DNA from: JAJBWD01 sp041821285
Lineage (GTDB): Bacteria; Bacillota; Clostridia; Clostridiales; Clostridiaceae
Direction: 5' to 3'
Length of the DNA stretch: 25,401 nt
Assembly (NCBI GenBank): GCA_041821285.1
Contig: JBGUER010000020.1
Coordinates: 1 to 25,401, forward strand
Shown in pieces: positions 12,700 through 20,658 of the stretch (the stretch's first letter is position 1; the number at the start of each line of letters is the position of its first letter). A program made the position numbers and the translations under genes. Below the pieces are notes generated by a model that worked only from the letters and a program-made list of their open reading frames with translations, was not told the origin of the DNA and did no database searches.

Positions 12700-13635
12700 A
12701 TGAAGAAAGAAATAAAAAAATTGGATTTATTAATTGTAGGTGCGGGACCAGCGGGTTTGACAGCCTCTATTTATGCGGCAAGAGCTAAATTAACTTCGAT
12801 GACACTAGAAGATAAATTGATTGGTGGGCAAGTAAAAGATGCTTATGAAATAGAGAACTATCCCGGTTTTGCTAAAATAAATGGAGTGGAATTGTCTGAA
12901 AAAATGCAAGAACAAGCAATAAATTTAGGTGCTGAAATAGATGAATTTGATAAGATATGTTGTATGTCTTTAAAAGATAATGAAAAGTATATTGAAACAG
13001 ATAAATTTATTTATAAACCTAAAGCAGTTATTTTAACAACTGGTACTGAACGTATAACATTGCCGGTGAAGGATGAAAAAAAGTTTCATGGAAATGGAAT
13101 CCATTATTGTGAGTTGTGTGACGGACCAATGTATGATGGAAAAAGAATCATTGTAGTAGGTGGAGGAAATTCAGGAGTTCAAGCAGCTATATTTTTAGCT
13201 AAATACGTAGATAAAATAACATTGATAAATAATATGTCTGATTTATCAGCAGATAAGAAAAATCAAGAAAATTTATTTAGAGAAGAAAAAATAAATGTTA
13301 TATATAACACTACTATAACTTCTATTATAGGGGATAGCAGTCTACAGGGTTTTAAAATAAAAAACTTAGTAAATAATGAAGAAGATGAAATTAAGGCGGA
13401 TGGGGCTTTTGTTTATATAGGTATGAAACCTATGGATGAATTGTTTAAAAGTTACATTGAATTAGATAAATTTGGATTTATAAAAACTAATGAAAATATG
13501 GAAACTAATATTAAGGGAGTTTTTGCTGCAGGAGATATTAGAGTTAAAAGATTTAGGCAAATAACTACTGCCACAGGAGATGCAACTATTGCAGCTTTAA
13601 TGGCAGAAGAATATATTAAAAATTTAGGGAGGTAA
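12700..13635 (+). CDS. Thioredoxin reductase-like NADH/FAD oxidoreductase
   Basis: A 311-residue two-domain flavoprotein. The FAD site is GAGPAGLTASIYAARA (14-29) with the C-terminal AAGDIR motif (about 286-291); the pyridine-nucleotide site is VGGGNSG (about 153-159). The redox-active disulfide is Cys137-x2-Cys140 (CELC) before DGPMYDGK. The HRRxxxR segment that selects NADPH in classic TrxB is missing (LINNMSDLSA instead), so NADH or another donor is likely. Together with the adjoining glutaredoxin-like gene it closely resembles the Clostridium pasteurianum Cp34/Cp9 pair, an NADH-driven system that reduces AhpC-type peroxiredoxins. The SD AAGGGGTGA precedes the ATG. The true partner protein here is not visible in the window. 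Confidence 0.9.
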   Translation: MKKEIKKLDLLIVGAGPAGLTASIYAARAKLTSMTLEDKLIGGQVKDAYEIENYPGFAKINGVELSEKMQEQAINLGAEIDEFDKICCMSLKDNEKYIETDKFIYKPKAVILTTGTERITLPVKDEKKFHGNGIHYCELCDGPMYDGKRIIVVGGGNSGVQAAIFLAKYVDKITLINNMSDLSADKKNQENLFREEKINVIYNTTITSIIGDSSLQGFKIKNLVNNEEDEIKADGAFVYIGMKPMDELFKSYIELDKFGFIKTNENMETNIKGVFAAGDIRVKRFRQITTATGDATIAALMAEEYIKNLGR

Positions 13636-13640
13636 TATTT

Positions 13641-13871
13641 ATGATAAAAGTATATACAAGTCCAACATGTCCATGGTGTACTAAAGCTAAGGGGTATTTA
13701 AAATCTAAAGATATAGAGTTTGAAAACATAGATGTATCAACTGATAGAGAAGGTGCTGCGGAAATGGTTAAATTGTCTGGGCAAAGAGGAGTTCCAGTTT
13801 TAAATATTAATGGCAAAATTATAATAGGATTTGATAAAGAAGCTATAGATAAAGAGATAAGCATACTGTAA
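13641..13871 (+). CDS. Glutaredoxin-like protein, YruB/Cp9 type
   Basis: A 76-residue thioredoxin-fold protein with the active site Cys10-Pro-Trp-Cys13 (SPTCPWC), the cis-Pro loop RGVPVL (about 50-55) and a GFD segment. This matches the short glutaredoxin-like YruB family, which includes C. pasteurianum Cp9. It starts 5 nt after the stop of the TrxR-like gene, whose last codons contain its GGGAGG ribosome binding site, so both are one operon and probably an electron-transfer pair. It likely receives electrons from the flavoprotein and passes them to a peroxiredoxin or other disulfide substrate. The last codons and stop lie inside the terminator hairpin. Confidence 0.9.
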   Translation: MIKVYTSPTCPWCTKAKGYLKSKDIEFENIDVSTDREGAAEMVKLSGQRGVPVLNINGKIIIGFDKEAIDKEISIL

Positions 13872-13890
13872 AGTATGCTCATTTCTTTTT
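13860..13890 (+). terminator. Terminator overlapping the glutaredoxin stop codon
   Basis: A perfect 8-bp stem AGCATACT (13860-13867) with AGTATGCT (13872-13879), loop GTAA, then C and a T-rich tail. The TAA stop forms three of the four loop bases. Confidence 0.75.
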
Positions 13891-13984
13891 ATATTCAAAT
13901 AATATATTAAATTGTGATTGATTAGAAAGAGTAATTTTAGTATATGAAAATAATGCATTATATTTAAATTTCATATAAATTGTG

Positions 13985-14008
13985 AGCAATTACTTCATTA
14001 TAATTGCT
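13985..14008. repeat. Inverted repeat upstream of the DUF896 promoter
   Basis: AGCAATTA (13985-13992) and TAATTGCT (14001-14008) with an 8-nt gap, ending 7 nt before the -35 box at 14016. It may be an operator; it is not followed by a T-run on the plus strand. The remainder of 13891-13984 shows nothing I recognise. Confidence 0.4.
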
Positions 14009-14015
14009 AAATCAT

Positions 14016-14044
14016 TTGACTTAAATAGAAAAAATTTGTATCAT
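14016..14044 (+). promoter_or_regulatory. Sigma-A promoter of the DUF896 gene and possibly the cyclase
   Basis: TTGACT at 14016-14021, a 17-nt spacer and TATCAT at 14039-14044, 50 nt before the DUF896 start codon. Confidence 0.6.
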
Positions 14045-14094
14045 GGACTTAATAAACAAAAGATATTTACGATAATATATAAGGTGGTAGAAAA

Positions 14095-14262
14095 ATGGAA
14101 TTTAATAAGGTGATTGAAAGAATTAATTATTTATATAATAAAAGCAAAAATGAAAATTTGACAGAAGAAGAAAAAGAAGAACAGAAGGAATTAAAAAAGC
14201 AATATATAAAAGTTATGAGAGGTAATGTAGAAGATCAATTAAAGCATTATAAAAAAATATGA
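14095..14262 (+). CDS. DUF896 (YnzC-like) small cytosolic protein
   Basis: A 55-residue protein, MEFNKVIERINYLYNKSK..., which fits the DUF896 family (PF05979; B. subtilis YnzC). The family hallmark is an N-terminal helix with I.RIN.L..K.K followed by LTEEE..EQ..L...YI...R.N...QL, all visible here (residues 7-50). The structure known for YnzC is a helical hairpin; the function is not established. The start has AAGGTGG 8 nt upstream. It is shorter than most members (about 70-80), lacking the Lys-rich tail. The next reading in the same frame, just past its TGA, is a Spo0E-like fragment. Confidence 0.88.
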   Translation: MEFNKVIERINYLYNKSKNENLTEEEKEEQKELKKQYIKVMRGNVEDQLKHYKKI

Positions 14263-14265
14263 TAT

Positions 14266-14358
14266 ATGATATGTTTAAATTTATTGTCTAATGAAGTAAT
14301 ACAGGAAAGTGAAGAATTAAACCAGCTTATCGTGGGCTATAATATTTTAACAAAGTAA
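14266..14358 (+). pseudogene. Spo0E-like fragment (30 codons), C-terminal helix only
   Basis: ATG at 14266 opens a 30-codon frame containing SNEVIQESEELNQLIVGYN, which resembles the end of Spo0E-family phosphatases (..D.EV...S.ELD.LI..Y). There is no ribosome binding site, the first helix of the family is absent, and the frame is the same as that of the preceding DUF896 gene, separated only by its TGA stop and one codon. It could be a remnant, a microprotein or a stop-codon readthrough extension. I favour a remnant. Confidence 0.38.
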
Positions 14359-14394
14359 ATATAAGCAAATAGTTTATATTTAGAGGGTGCAGAG

Positions 14395-16245
14395 ATGAAA
14401 ATAAAAAAGATAGCTTCGTATATTTTTATACTACTAGTATTATTTGGAATTATTTTATTTAATAGAACTAGTATTAGTAATTTTGATTATAGAAGCAAAT
14501 ATGTTAAATTTGGTGTTGTAGAATTAAATAATATTAATTTAAATAAAAATATAATAAATCTATCAGGTGATTGGGAATTTTATCCTCATGAATTTTTTGA
14601 TTCAAAAGATTTTCAGCAAAATAAAAATGCAAGTTATATTAGTGTCCCATATTTATGGAATGGACAAGTAGTTAATAATGAGATTATTGATGGAATGGGA
14701 TATGGAACTTACAGATTAAATGTATTATTAGATGAAGATAATGTAGGTGATGTACTAGCACTACGAGTTAAAGATGTTTGTACAAGCTACGTATTAATGA
14801 TAAATGGAGAAAAATATGATGGAAACGGCACGATAGGTAGGAACAAAGATGAAGCTTTTCCTAATAATCAACCTAAAATAATAAATTTCACACCTAATAC
14901 TAGGAAAATAGAAATTATAATTCAGGTTTCCAATTATTCTCAAAAGGGTGGAGGGATATGGAGTGACGTAGAATTATCTAGTTTAGATAATTTGATGAAT
15001 AGAAACAATAAAGATTTATCAGTTAGTTTTATATTATTTGGTGCTATATTTATTGTTTCAATTTATAATTTAATAAATTACTTTTTTATAAGAAAAGACA
15101 AATCTTATTTATACTTTGCTTTTGTTTGTTTTGTTTTATCTTTGAGGAACATGGCAATAGGTGGAAGAGAAATATTATACAATAATTTAAAGCTTAATTA
15201 TTTTGTAATATCTAAAATAGAATATGTAACAATGCCTTTAATGTTATATTTCTTTATAAAATATTTTCGTATTATATTTAGCAATAAAATGAATGAAAAA
15301 TTATTTAATATAATAGAAAAAATACTGATTGGGTATTCTTTATTTATTTTATTTGTCCCATCCAGTATTTATACATATACATTGAGTGTTTTTCAAATTA
15401 CAGTGGTTATAGCTTCATTATTAATATTAATATCGTTGATAAAAGTAGTTAAGAATAAAGAAGAAGGAATAGACATTTTTGTTATGGGAGCATTTTCTAT
15501 TGTAGTAACGTTAATTCACGATATATTAGTTTCCTTAGAAATATTAGATGGGAATTTCATTTTACCATATGGTATTTTAATATTTATAATTTTTCAATCG
15601 ATGGTTGTTTCTAAAAGATTTTCTGTAGCATATTCTGATTTAGAAATCTATTTAAATGAAAATAAAAAGATGTATAAAAATATAAAAAAACTAAATTTAG
15701 ATTTGGAAAAAAAGGTGGAAGAAAGAACTAAGGAATTAATTAGTAAAAATAATCAATTAAAACATATGGCTTGTACAGATTCCTTAACGAATATATATAA
15801 TCATGGTAGTATATTGAATATTTTAGAAACTGAAATAGAAAAAGCTAATGATTTAGGCGAAAATTTATCAGTTTCAGTTATGGATATCGATTTTTTTAAA
15901 AAGGTAAATGATAATTATGGACATCAATTTGGAGATAAAACTTTAGTAGAAATAGTAGAAATAATAAAAAACAATTTAAGAGAAGTAGATTTTTTAGGAA
16001 GATATGGTGGAGAAGAATTTTTAATAATATTAAAAGGAGCTAATATAGAAATAGCCTATGATATTTGTGATAGAATTAGAAAAAAAGTAGAAGAAAAAAC
16101 TATTGAAAATCTAGGTGTAAAAATAACTATTTCTGGTGGATTAGTTGAGCTTACAGATGAAAATTTAGTGGAATTAGTAAATGAAGCTGATAAACGATTA
16201 TATAAAGCTAAGGATAGTGGCAGAAATATGATAGTGAAAAAATAA
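14395..16245 (+). CDS. Membrane diguanylate cyclase with GH2-like sensor and 7TM module
   Basis: A 616-residue membrane enzyme predicted to make cyclic di-GMP. The order is TM1/signal anchor (about 7-23), an extracellular beta-rich domain (about 35-205; LSGDWEFYPHEFF, GYGTYRLNV, GGIWSDVEL) resembling the carbohydrate-binding fold of GH2-like 7TMR sensors, seven hydrophobic segments (about 208-405, 7TMR-DISM type), a coiled coil (about 415-455) and a GGDEF domain (about 458-616). The active-site loop is GGEEF at 538-542, so catalysis is expected; RxxD at 529-532, exactly five residues upstream, is the product-inhibition I-site. The SD GAGGGTG precedes the ATG. A PaaK-like ligase gene follows after 17 nt, apparently in the same operon. 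Confidence 0.9.
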   Translation: MKIKKIASYIFILLVLFGIILFNRTSISNFDYRSKYVKFGVVELNNINLNKNIINLSGDWEFYPHEFFDSKDFQQNKNASYISVPYLWNGQVVNNEIIDGMGYGTYRLNVLLDEDNVGDVLALRVKDVCTSYVLMINGEKYDGNGTIGRNKDEAFPNNQPKIINFTPNTRKIEIIIQVSNYSQKGGGIWSDVELSSLDNLMNRNNKDLSVSFILFGAIFIVSIYNLINYFFIRKDKSYLYFAFVCFVLSLRNMAIGGREILYNNLKLNYFVISKIEYVTMPLMLYFFIKYFRIIFSNKMNEKLFNIIEKILIGYSLFILFVPSSIYTYTLSVFQITVVIASLLILISLIKVVKNKEEGIDIFVMGAFSIVVTLIHDILVSLEILDGNFILPYGILIFIIFQSMVVSKRFSVAYSDLEIYLNENKKMYKNIKKLNLDLEKKVEERTKELISKNNQLKHMACTDSLTNIYNHGSILNILETEIEKANDLGENLSVSVMDIDFFKKVNDNYGHQFGDKTLVEIVEIIKNNLREVDFLGRYGGEEFLIILKGANIEIAYDICDRIRKKVEEKTIENLGVKITISGGLVELTDENLVELVNEADKRLYKAKDSGRNMIVKK

Positions 16246-16262
16246 ATAGAAGGCGATTAATA

Positions 16263-17588
16263 TTGATTAAAGATTTAGTTAAAAATGGAAAGAAGTATTA
16301 TGATCACAATAAAATGGAAAGAAATCAGATTTTAAATTATAGAGAAAAGAAATTCAGAAAATTAATAAAATTAGCTTACGAGAAAAGTGAATTTTACAGA
16401 GAGTTGTATGAAAATAAAGGTATAAAATATAAAGATTTGGATTGTATATCTATAGAGGACTTACCAATAATAAATAAAGACTTAGTAAGAGACAATTCTT
16501 ATAATATTTTAACTAAGAATATTAATGAGGAAAAGGTTAAGCAATCTATTAAAAAAGATAGTTTGCTTCCTAAGGTAGGAGATAATTATATTATCCATAC
16601 TTCAGGTACCACGGGGATACCATGTAATTTTTTTTATCATAAATCTGCTTTAAATATTTTAGAATCTAATTTTGCCAGGCTTAGTTTGCTAGGTGATAAT
16701 AAATTTACAGTAAGTGATTTCCCTATAAAAAGCCTATATATTGCTCCTGTTGGAAGCGGATATGCTTCTTCAGCTTTGGCTAATTTTGGACTAAAGGAAT
16801 ACCATTGTAAAAGTATTATAATAAACGCAAAATCCCCGATGAATACATGGATTGACAAAATAGTAAATTATAATCCTCTATATTTGTCAGGATATCCTTC
16901 TTGTATAGATTTACTTGCATCACTTCAGGAACAGGGTAAAATAAATATACATCCTAAAAAAATAATAACTGGAGGGGAGCCTCTTTCAAAGGAAAATACT
17001 TTATATTATAAAAAAATATTTGATGCAGATGTTGTAGACCAGTATGGATGTACTGAATCTATATTGATAGGTGCTGGAAGTTCAGAATATGAAGGAATGT
17101 ATTTGTTTGATGATTTAAATTATGTAGAAGTAGATAATAAAAACAGACTAATAATAACTCCATTATATAATCCACTGTTTCCATTAATAAGATATCAACT
17201 AACTGATGTATTAGAAGGATATGATGATAGTGGCAAATATAAGCTTCCATATACTCATATAGATAGAGTAATAGGAAGGGAAGAAGAGATGATGTGGTTT
17301 TGTAATATAAAGGGGGAAGTTGATTTTCTTCATCCTATGTTTTTAGATGACCTTTCTGTTTTAGGAATAGAAAAATATCAGTTTATTCAAAGGGATAAAG
17401 AAAGTTTCACTATTCTTTGTGTAAAAAATAGCGATTTTAGTGATAAAACAATAAAAAATACAAGAGAACAATTAGAAAAATTTTTAGAATATAAAGATAT
17501 GAACAATGTTAAATATGATATTATTTTTGTAGATGAAATAAAAGCTGATAATAAAACAGGTAAAACTAAATTAGTTATAAAAATATAA
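16263..17588 (+). CDS. PaaK-like adenylate-forming enzyme (phenylacetate-CoA ligase / F390-synthetase type)
   Basis: A 441-residue ANL-superfamily enzyme that should activate a carboxylic acid with ATP; the acid is unknown. The P-loop-like HTSGTTGIP lies at 112-120, GGEPLSKEN near 237, DQYGCTES near 258, PLIRYQLTD near 309 and the hinge DRVIGREEE near 335; a C-terminal Lys (KTGKTK, near 434) may be catalytic. This order is typical of PaaK and coenzyme F390 synthetase-like proteins. The start is TTG at 16263 behind GAAGG, in line with coupling to the cyclase gene that ends 17 nt before. No CoA-pathway or carrier-protein gene is adjacent. The stop codon is the first bases of a 15-bp tandem repeat. 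Confidence 0.85.
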   Translation: MIKDLVKNGKKYYDHNKMERNQILNYREKKFRKLIKLAYEKSEFYRELYENKGIKYKDLDCISIEDLPIINKDLVRDNSYNILTKNINEEKVKQSIKKDSLLPKVGDNYIIHTSGTTGIPCNFFYHKSALNILESNFARLSLLGDNKFTVSDFPIKSLYIAPVGSGYASSALANFGLKEYHCKSIIINAKSPMNTWIDKIVNYNPLYLSGYPSCIDLLASLQEQGKINIHPKKIITGGEPLSKENTLYYKKIFDADVVDQYGCTESILIGAGSSEYEGMYLFDDLNYVEVDNKNRLIITPLYNPLFPLIRYQLTDVLEGYDDSGKYKLPYTHIDRVIGREEEMMWFCNIKGEVDFLHPMFLDDLSVLGIEKYQFIQRDKESFTILCVKNSDFSDKTIKNTREQLEKFLEYKDMNNVKYDIIFVDEIKADNKTGKTKLVIKI

Positions 17589-17662
17589 ACTCTGGTAAAT
17601 AAAACTCTCACAAAAAGAACTCTCACAAAAAGAACTCTCACAAAAAGAACTCTTGCAAATAA
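17588..17662 (+). repeat. Five-unit 15-bp tandem repeat after the PaaK-like gene
   Basis: Three perfect units AACTCTCACAAAAAG (17603, 17618, 17633) are flanked by degenerate units AACTCTGGTAAATAA (17588) and AACTCTTGCAAATAA (17648). The array begins at the last base of the stop codon and ends at the right arm of the terminator. Confidence 0.9.
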
Positions 17663-17678
17663 AAGTGAGAGTTCTTTT
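17613..17678. terminator. Bidirectional terminator with alternative left arms
   Basis: The right arm GTGAGAGTTCTTTT (17665-17678) pairs perfectly over 14 bp with AAAAGAACTCTCAC at 17613-17626 and equally with 17628-17641, and over 9 bp with the first unit. T-runs follow on both strands. It separates convergent operons (plus-strand cyclase/ligase and minus-strand dehydratase system). Confidence 0.85.
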
Positions 17679-17689
17679 ATATGATTGTA

Positions 17690-19324
17690 TTATTTTTCTA
17701 AAGCTATTAAGGCTGCACCTAGCGCACCTATTATCTCAGGTTCTTCATATATATATATTTTTTCGCCTATTTTTTCTTCTAAAGCTGATACGACCCCCTG
17801 ATTTTTGGCAACTCCACCAGTTAGCATATAATCACCCATTTTAGCTACTCTGCCAAGAAGAGATATAACTCTAGTTGCAACAGAGTTGTTTAGAGCATGA
17901 AGTATATCAGCTTTTTCTTTATTTTCTGCTATTAAAGATATTACTTCAGATTCTGCAAATACGGTACACATGGAGGTTATAGTTAAATTTTCTTTCCATT
18001 TTAAAGATTCTTTTCCCATGTCGTTTATGTTTATATCAAGAGTTCTTGCCATCATTTCTAAAAATCGTCCTGTTCCAGCTGCACATTTGTCGTTCATGGC
18101 AAAATCAAGTATATCTCCAGTTTCATTTAGTCTTATTATTTTACTATCTTGTCCACCTATATCTATTATTGTTCGAATGTTTTTATTTACAAAATGTGCT
18201 CCTTTTCCATGGCAGGATATTTCTGTTACATTATAATCTGCGAAAGGAATAGATATACGTCCATAGCCTGTTGAAACTATAACGTCTATGTCTTGTCTAT
18301 TTAAACAGGTTTTTTTCAATAAATTGTTTAAAACTAAATTAGCACTTTCTATAGATTTTGCCCCAGTTCGCACCACTTCAAAGGCTATAATATTTCTATT
18401 TTGGCCTAAGATTACTCCATTTGTAGAAGTTGAACCACTGTCTATTCCCATTACGTATTTATTGGATTTATTTTTTAAAGATGTATCTTTTTCTATATTT
18501 TCTAGAAATGCTTCTAATCTTGTTTTTATTTGACCTTTACTTTGCTTGGTATAGTCAGTTTCTATTTTTACAACAGGAATTTTTGTTTTTTCTTTTATAT
18601 TGGAGTATTCAAAGGAATAGGTATCACAGAATTTTATAGTGTGATAGATTACGCCTTTTGGTTTGTATTTATTTAAAACTTCAAGTCTTTCCTCTGTATT
18701 TTCCATTCGCATACAGGGATATGATGTTAATATTGATTTAGAATAAGCTTGTAATATATCTTCATTATCTATATAGTTTCGTTTATTACTATATTCACCT
18801 GTACAGGTTAAATTCAAGTTTTTTGTATCATTTTGCTTATCTAAATTTAAAATATCTTCTTTAAATCTTGCGCCCATAATAGCAATAGGGCTAGTGCTAG
18901 GCTTATTCTTCAAAGGAGAATTATTTTTGCTAATTAAGTTTTTTCTTAAAAGTTCATAATCTAGAGTTTGTCCTAAATTTTCTTCTAAGGATTTAATGAA
19001 TTTTTTAATTTCTTCTTTAAATATTAGAATTGAAGCTTTGTCACATTTTCTAGGTAAATCTAAGATATAAACATAATCTAAATTTTCTTTTTTTAATATA
19101 TCATAGAGTCTACGAACACTATCGCAACAGTTGATAAGAACTACTTTTTTTATTTGATTTTTCATTATTTCATCTAAAGCAGCCTTTACGTAGCTACACA
19201 TATTATTATGAGTTTTTAAATTTGCTATATCAAAACTTGCGGATTCTGGCTCTATTTTAAATGAATCTTCTCCTATAGCTTCTATTATTTCATGTGGTGT
19301 ATATTTACAAAGATAGGCTATCAT
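17690..19324 (-). CDS. HgdB-like domain fused to BadF/BadG/HgdC-type activator ATPase
   Basis: A 544-residue fusion. Residues 1-280 resemble 2-hydroxyacyl-CoA dehydratase subunits of the HgdB/HgdD type (CKYTPHEIIEAIGE, NMCSYVKAAL, INCCDSVRRLYDIL, KFCDTYSFEYS, KGQIKTRLEAFLE) in a shortened form. Residues 291-544 form an ASKHA-fold activator (GIDSGSTSTNGVIL, IIDIGGQDSK, DKCAAGTGRF, SMCTVFAESEV, TGGVAKN), including Cys414 and Cys453, which correspond to the cysteines that hold the intersubunit [4Fe-4S] cluster in HgdC. Such activators use ATP to inject a low-potential electron into the dehydratase. It lies 4 nt downstream of an HgdA/B-like gene. The substrate is unknown. Its SD AAGGAG lies within the upstream gene's last codons. 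Confidence 0.88.
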   Translation of the reverse strand: MIAYLCKYTPHEIIEAIGEDSFKIEPESASFDIANLKTHNNMCSYVKAALDEIMKNQIKKVVLINCCDSVRRLYDILKKENLDYVYILDLPRKCDKASILIFKEEIKKFIKSLEENLGQTLDYELLRKNLISKNNSPLKNKPSTSPIAIMGARFKEDILNLDKQNDTKNLNLTCTGEYSNKRNYIDNEDILQAYSKSILTSYPCMRMENTEERLEVLNKYKPKGVIYHTIKFCDTYSFEYSNIKEKTKIPVVKIETDYTKQSKGQIKTRLEAFLENIEKDTSLKNKSNKYVMGIDSGSTSTNGVILGQNRNIIAFEVVRTGAKSIESANLVLNNLLKKTCLNRQDIDVIVSTGYGRISIPFADYNVTEISCHGKGAHFVNKNIRTIIDIGGQDSKIIRLNETGDILDFAMNDKCAAGTGRFLEMMARTLDININDMGKESLKWKENLTITSMCTVFAESEVISLIAENKEKADILHALNNSVATRVISLLGRVAKMGDYMLTGGVAKNQGVVSALEEKIGEKIYIYEEPEIIGALGAALIALEK

Positions 19325-19328
19325 AAAA

Positions 19329-20585
19329 TCAACTCCTTATTATTTCGAAAAAGGCTTCTAATCTAGTTCGAACTTGTCCATCATGACTATTTCTTCTATC
19401 AACACCATCGCCATCAAGATTTAAAAATGGTATTCCCTTTTTAGTTGCAAAATCTTTTAATAAATATACTCCTCCAGATGATTGTTTACATCCCCAATTA
19501 GAAAAATTTATAATTCCTTCAGGGGCTGTTGCATCAATAATCTTGTCTATGGAAGCTAATTTTCTATTAAAATTACCGTTTGAGTGATTGGCAATGGATT
19601 TTATAGCTAGAGCCCTATAGGGCCTTTTGTAGTCCATTTCATCATAGTAATCATAATTTAAATCCATTGTTAAAATATTATAGTTTTCATTTTGATTAAA
19701 ATATTCCTTTAAGGTTTTGTGATAAAATGGGATATTGTGTATCCATAGAATATTACATGAAGTTCTATCTTTTGCGGTTTTAATTTCATCGCTAAGCATT
19801 TTATAAAATATATTTGTTTTATCTCTTCCAATAAATATATGAGAAGTAAACATCATATACATTTCAAGTGTTAAGGTAGAAGGTAAATGTTTTGTTTTTA
19901 GAGAGTTTAGATATTCCCTTCTGTATCTATTTGTCTGATTTTCTTTTTTTATTATATGTTTTAGTTTATCTTCATCAAATTTTTTGTTTAAGCTAATTTC
20001 TAAATTTTTCACTAAGTTTTTTATTTGATTTTCTACATAAATTATATTTTCTTCATTTAAATTATATGGAATATCTAAAATATAGTTTGGTATGGAATAT
20101 TTATTTGATAATAGTTTAAAGGAATTTATGTATCCGTCACAAATAGTTGTAGTAGATGCAGAAAATAAAGGCTTTTTTAATACATTGGCTAGGCCAGCTC
20201 CGATAAATCCTCGGTGATAGCTGCAAAGAGTATCTGCTATTCCATTTTTATCTGCATAATCTATAAAGCTATTTTCACATTTTAAACCAGTTAAAAATGA
20301 AGAATAAGCTTCTATTAATAATGGATTTATACCAAATACATCTAGTATTTCGCAAGGGAAAAATAAATTAACCCAAGCTACATCGTTTTTAGAGTTTAGA
20401 CCTTCTAGCATATATTCTAAACATATTTTATTTAAATATTGATAGCATGTAGGAAGAGATTTATCTGAAAATTTATGAACTCGTATATTTTCCATTGAAA
20501 TACCGAATTTAATTAATTTTTCACATTTCACTTTGTTATTAATGTTATTAGTTATTAGATCACCGTATTTTTCTATTATATCCAT
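19329..20585 (-). CDS. 2-hydroxyacyl-CoA dehydratase-family (HgdA/HgdB-like) subunit
   Basis: A 418-residue protein of the 2-hydroxyacyl-CoA dehydratase D-component family (PF06050). Visible features are FFPCEILDVFGINPLLIEAYSS (about 76-97), CSYHRG (about 120), ILDIPYN (about 165), NFSNWGCKQSSGGVYLLK (about 360-377) and GVDRRNSHDGQVRTRLEAFFE (about 393-413), with Cys residues for a cluster. ATG 20585 is chosen because GGGAG lies 6 nt upstream; a TTG four codons earlier contains that SD. It is the first gene of a two-gene minus-strand operon. Members include HgdAB, BcrBC-type reductase subunits and double-cubane-cluster proteins, so the reaction (dehydration or another ATP-driven reduction) is open. 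No CoA-transferase or dehydrogenase gene accompanies it. Confidence 0.88.
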   Translation of the reverse strand: MDIIEKYGDLITNNINNKVKCEKLIKFGISMENIRVHKFSDKSLPTCYQYLNKICLEYMLEGLNSKNDVAWVNLFFPCEILDVFGINPLLIEAYSSFLTGLKCENSFIDYADKNGIADTLCSYHRGFIGAGLANVLKKPLFSASTTTICDGYINSFKLLSNKYSIPNYILDIPYNLNEENIIYVENQIKNLVKNLEISLNKKFDEDKLKHIIKKENQTNRYRREYLNSLKTKHLPSTLTLEMYMMFTSHIFIGRDKTNIFYKMLSDEIKTAKDRTSCNILWIHNIPFYHKTLKEYFNQNENYNILTMDLNYDYYDEMDYKRPYRALAIKSIANHSNGNFNRKLASIDKIIDATAPEGIINFSNWGCKQSSGGVYLLKDFATKKGIPFLNLDGDGVDRRNSHDGQVRTRLEAFFEIIRS

Positions 20586-20629
20586 AGAGTCTCCCAAAAT
20601 AAAAATAATTATTTGTATTCATCATTTTT

Positions 20630-20658
20630 ATTATAGTATAGTATGAAATTTTTATAAA
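20630..20658 (-). promoter_or_regulatory. Probable promoter of the dehydratase-type operon
   Basis: On the minus strand TTTATA (20653-20658), a 17-nt spacer and TATAAT (20630-20635), about 45 nt before the start codon. Confidence 0.45.

Noticed and set aside
17588..17662. Regular 15-bp repeats as a possible CRISPR array
   Set aside because: The units are contiguous with no spacers, no cas genes are present, and the right arm makes a terminator.
17970..18639. Several plus-strand frames of 68-88 codons opposite the activator fusion
   Set aside because: They overlap conserved activator and HgdB-like motifs on the minus strand and have no supported starts.
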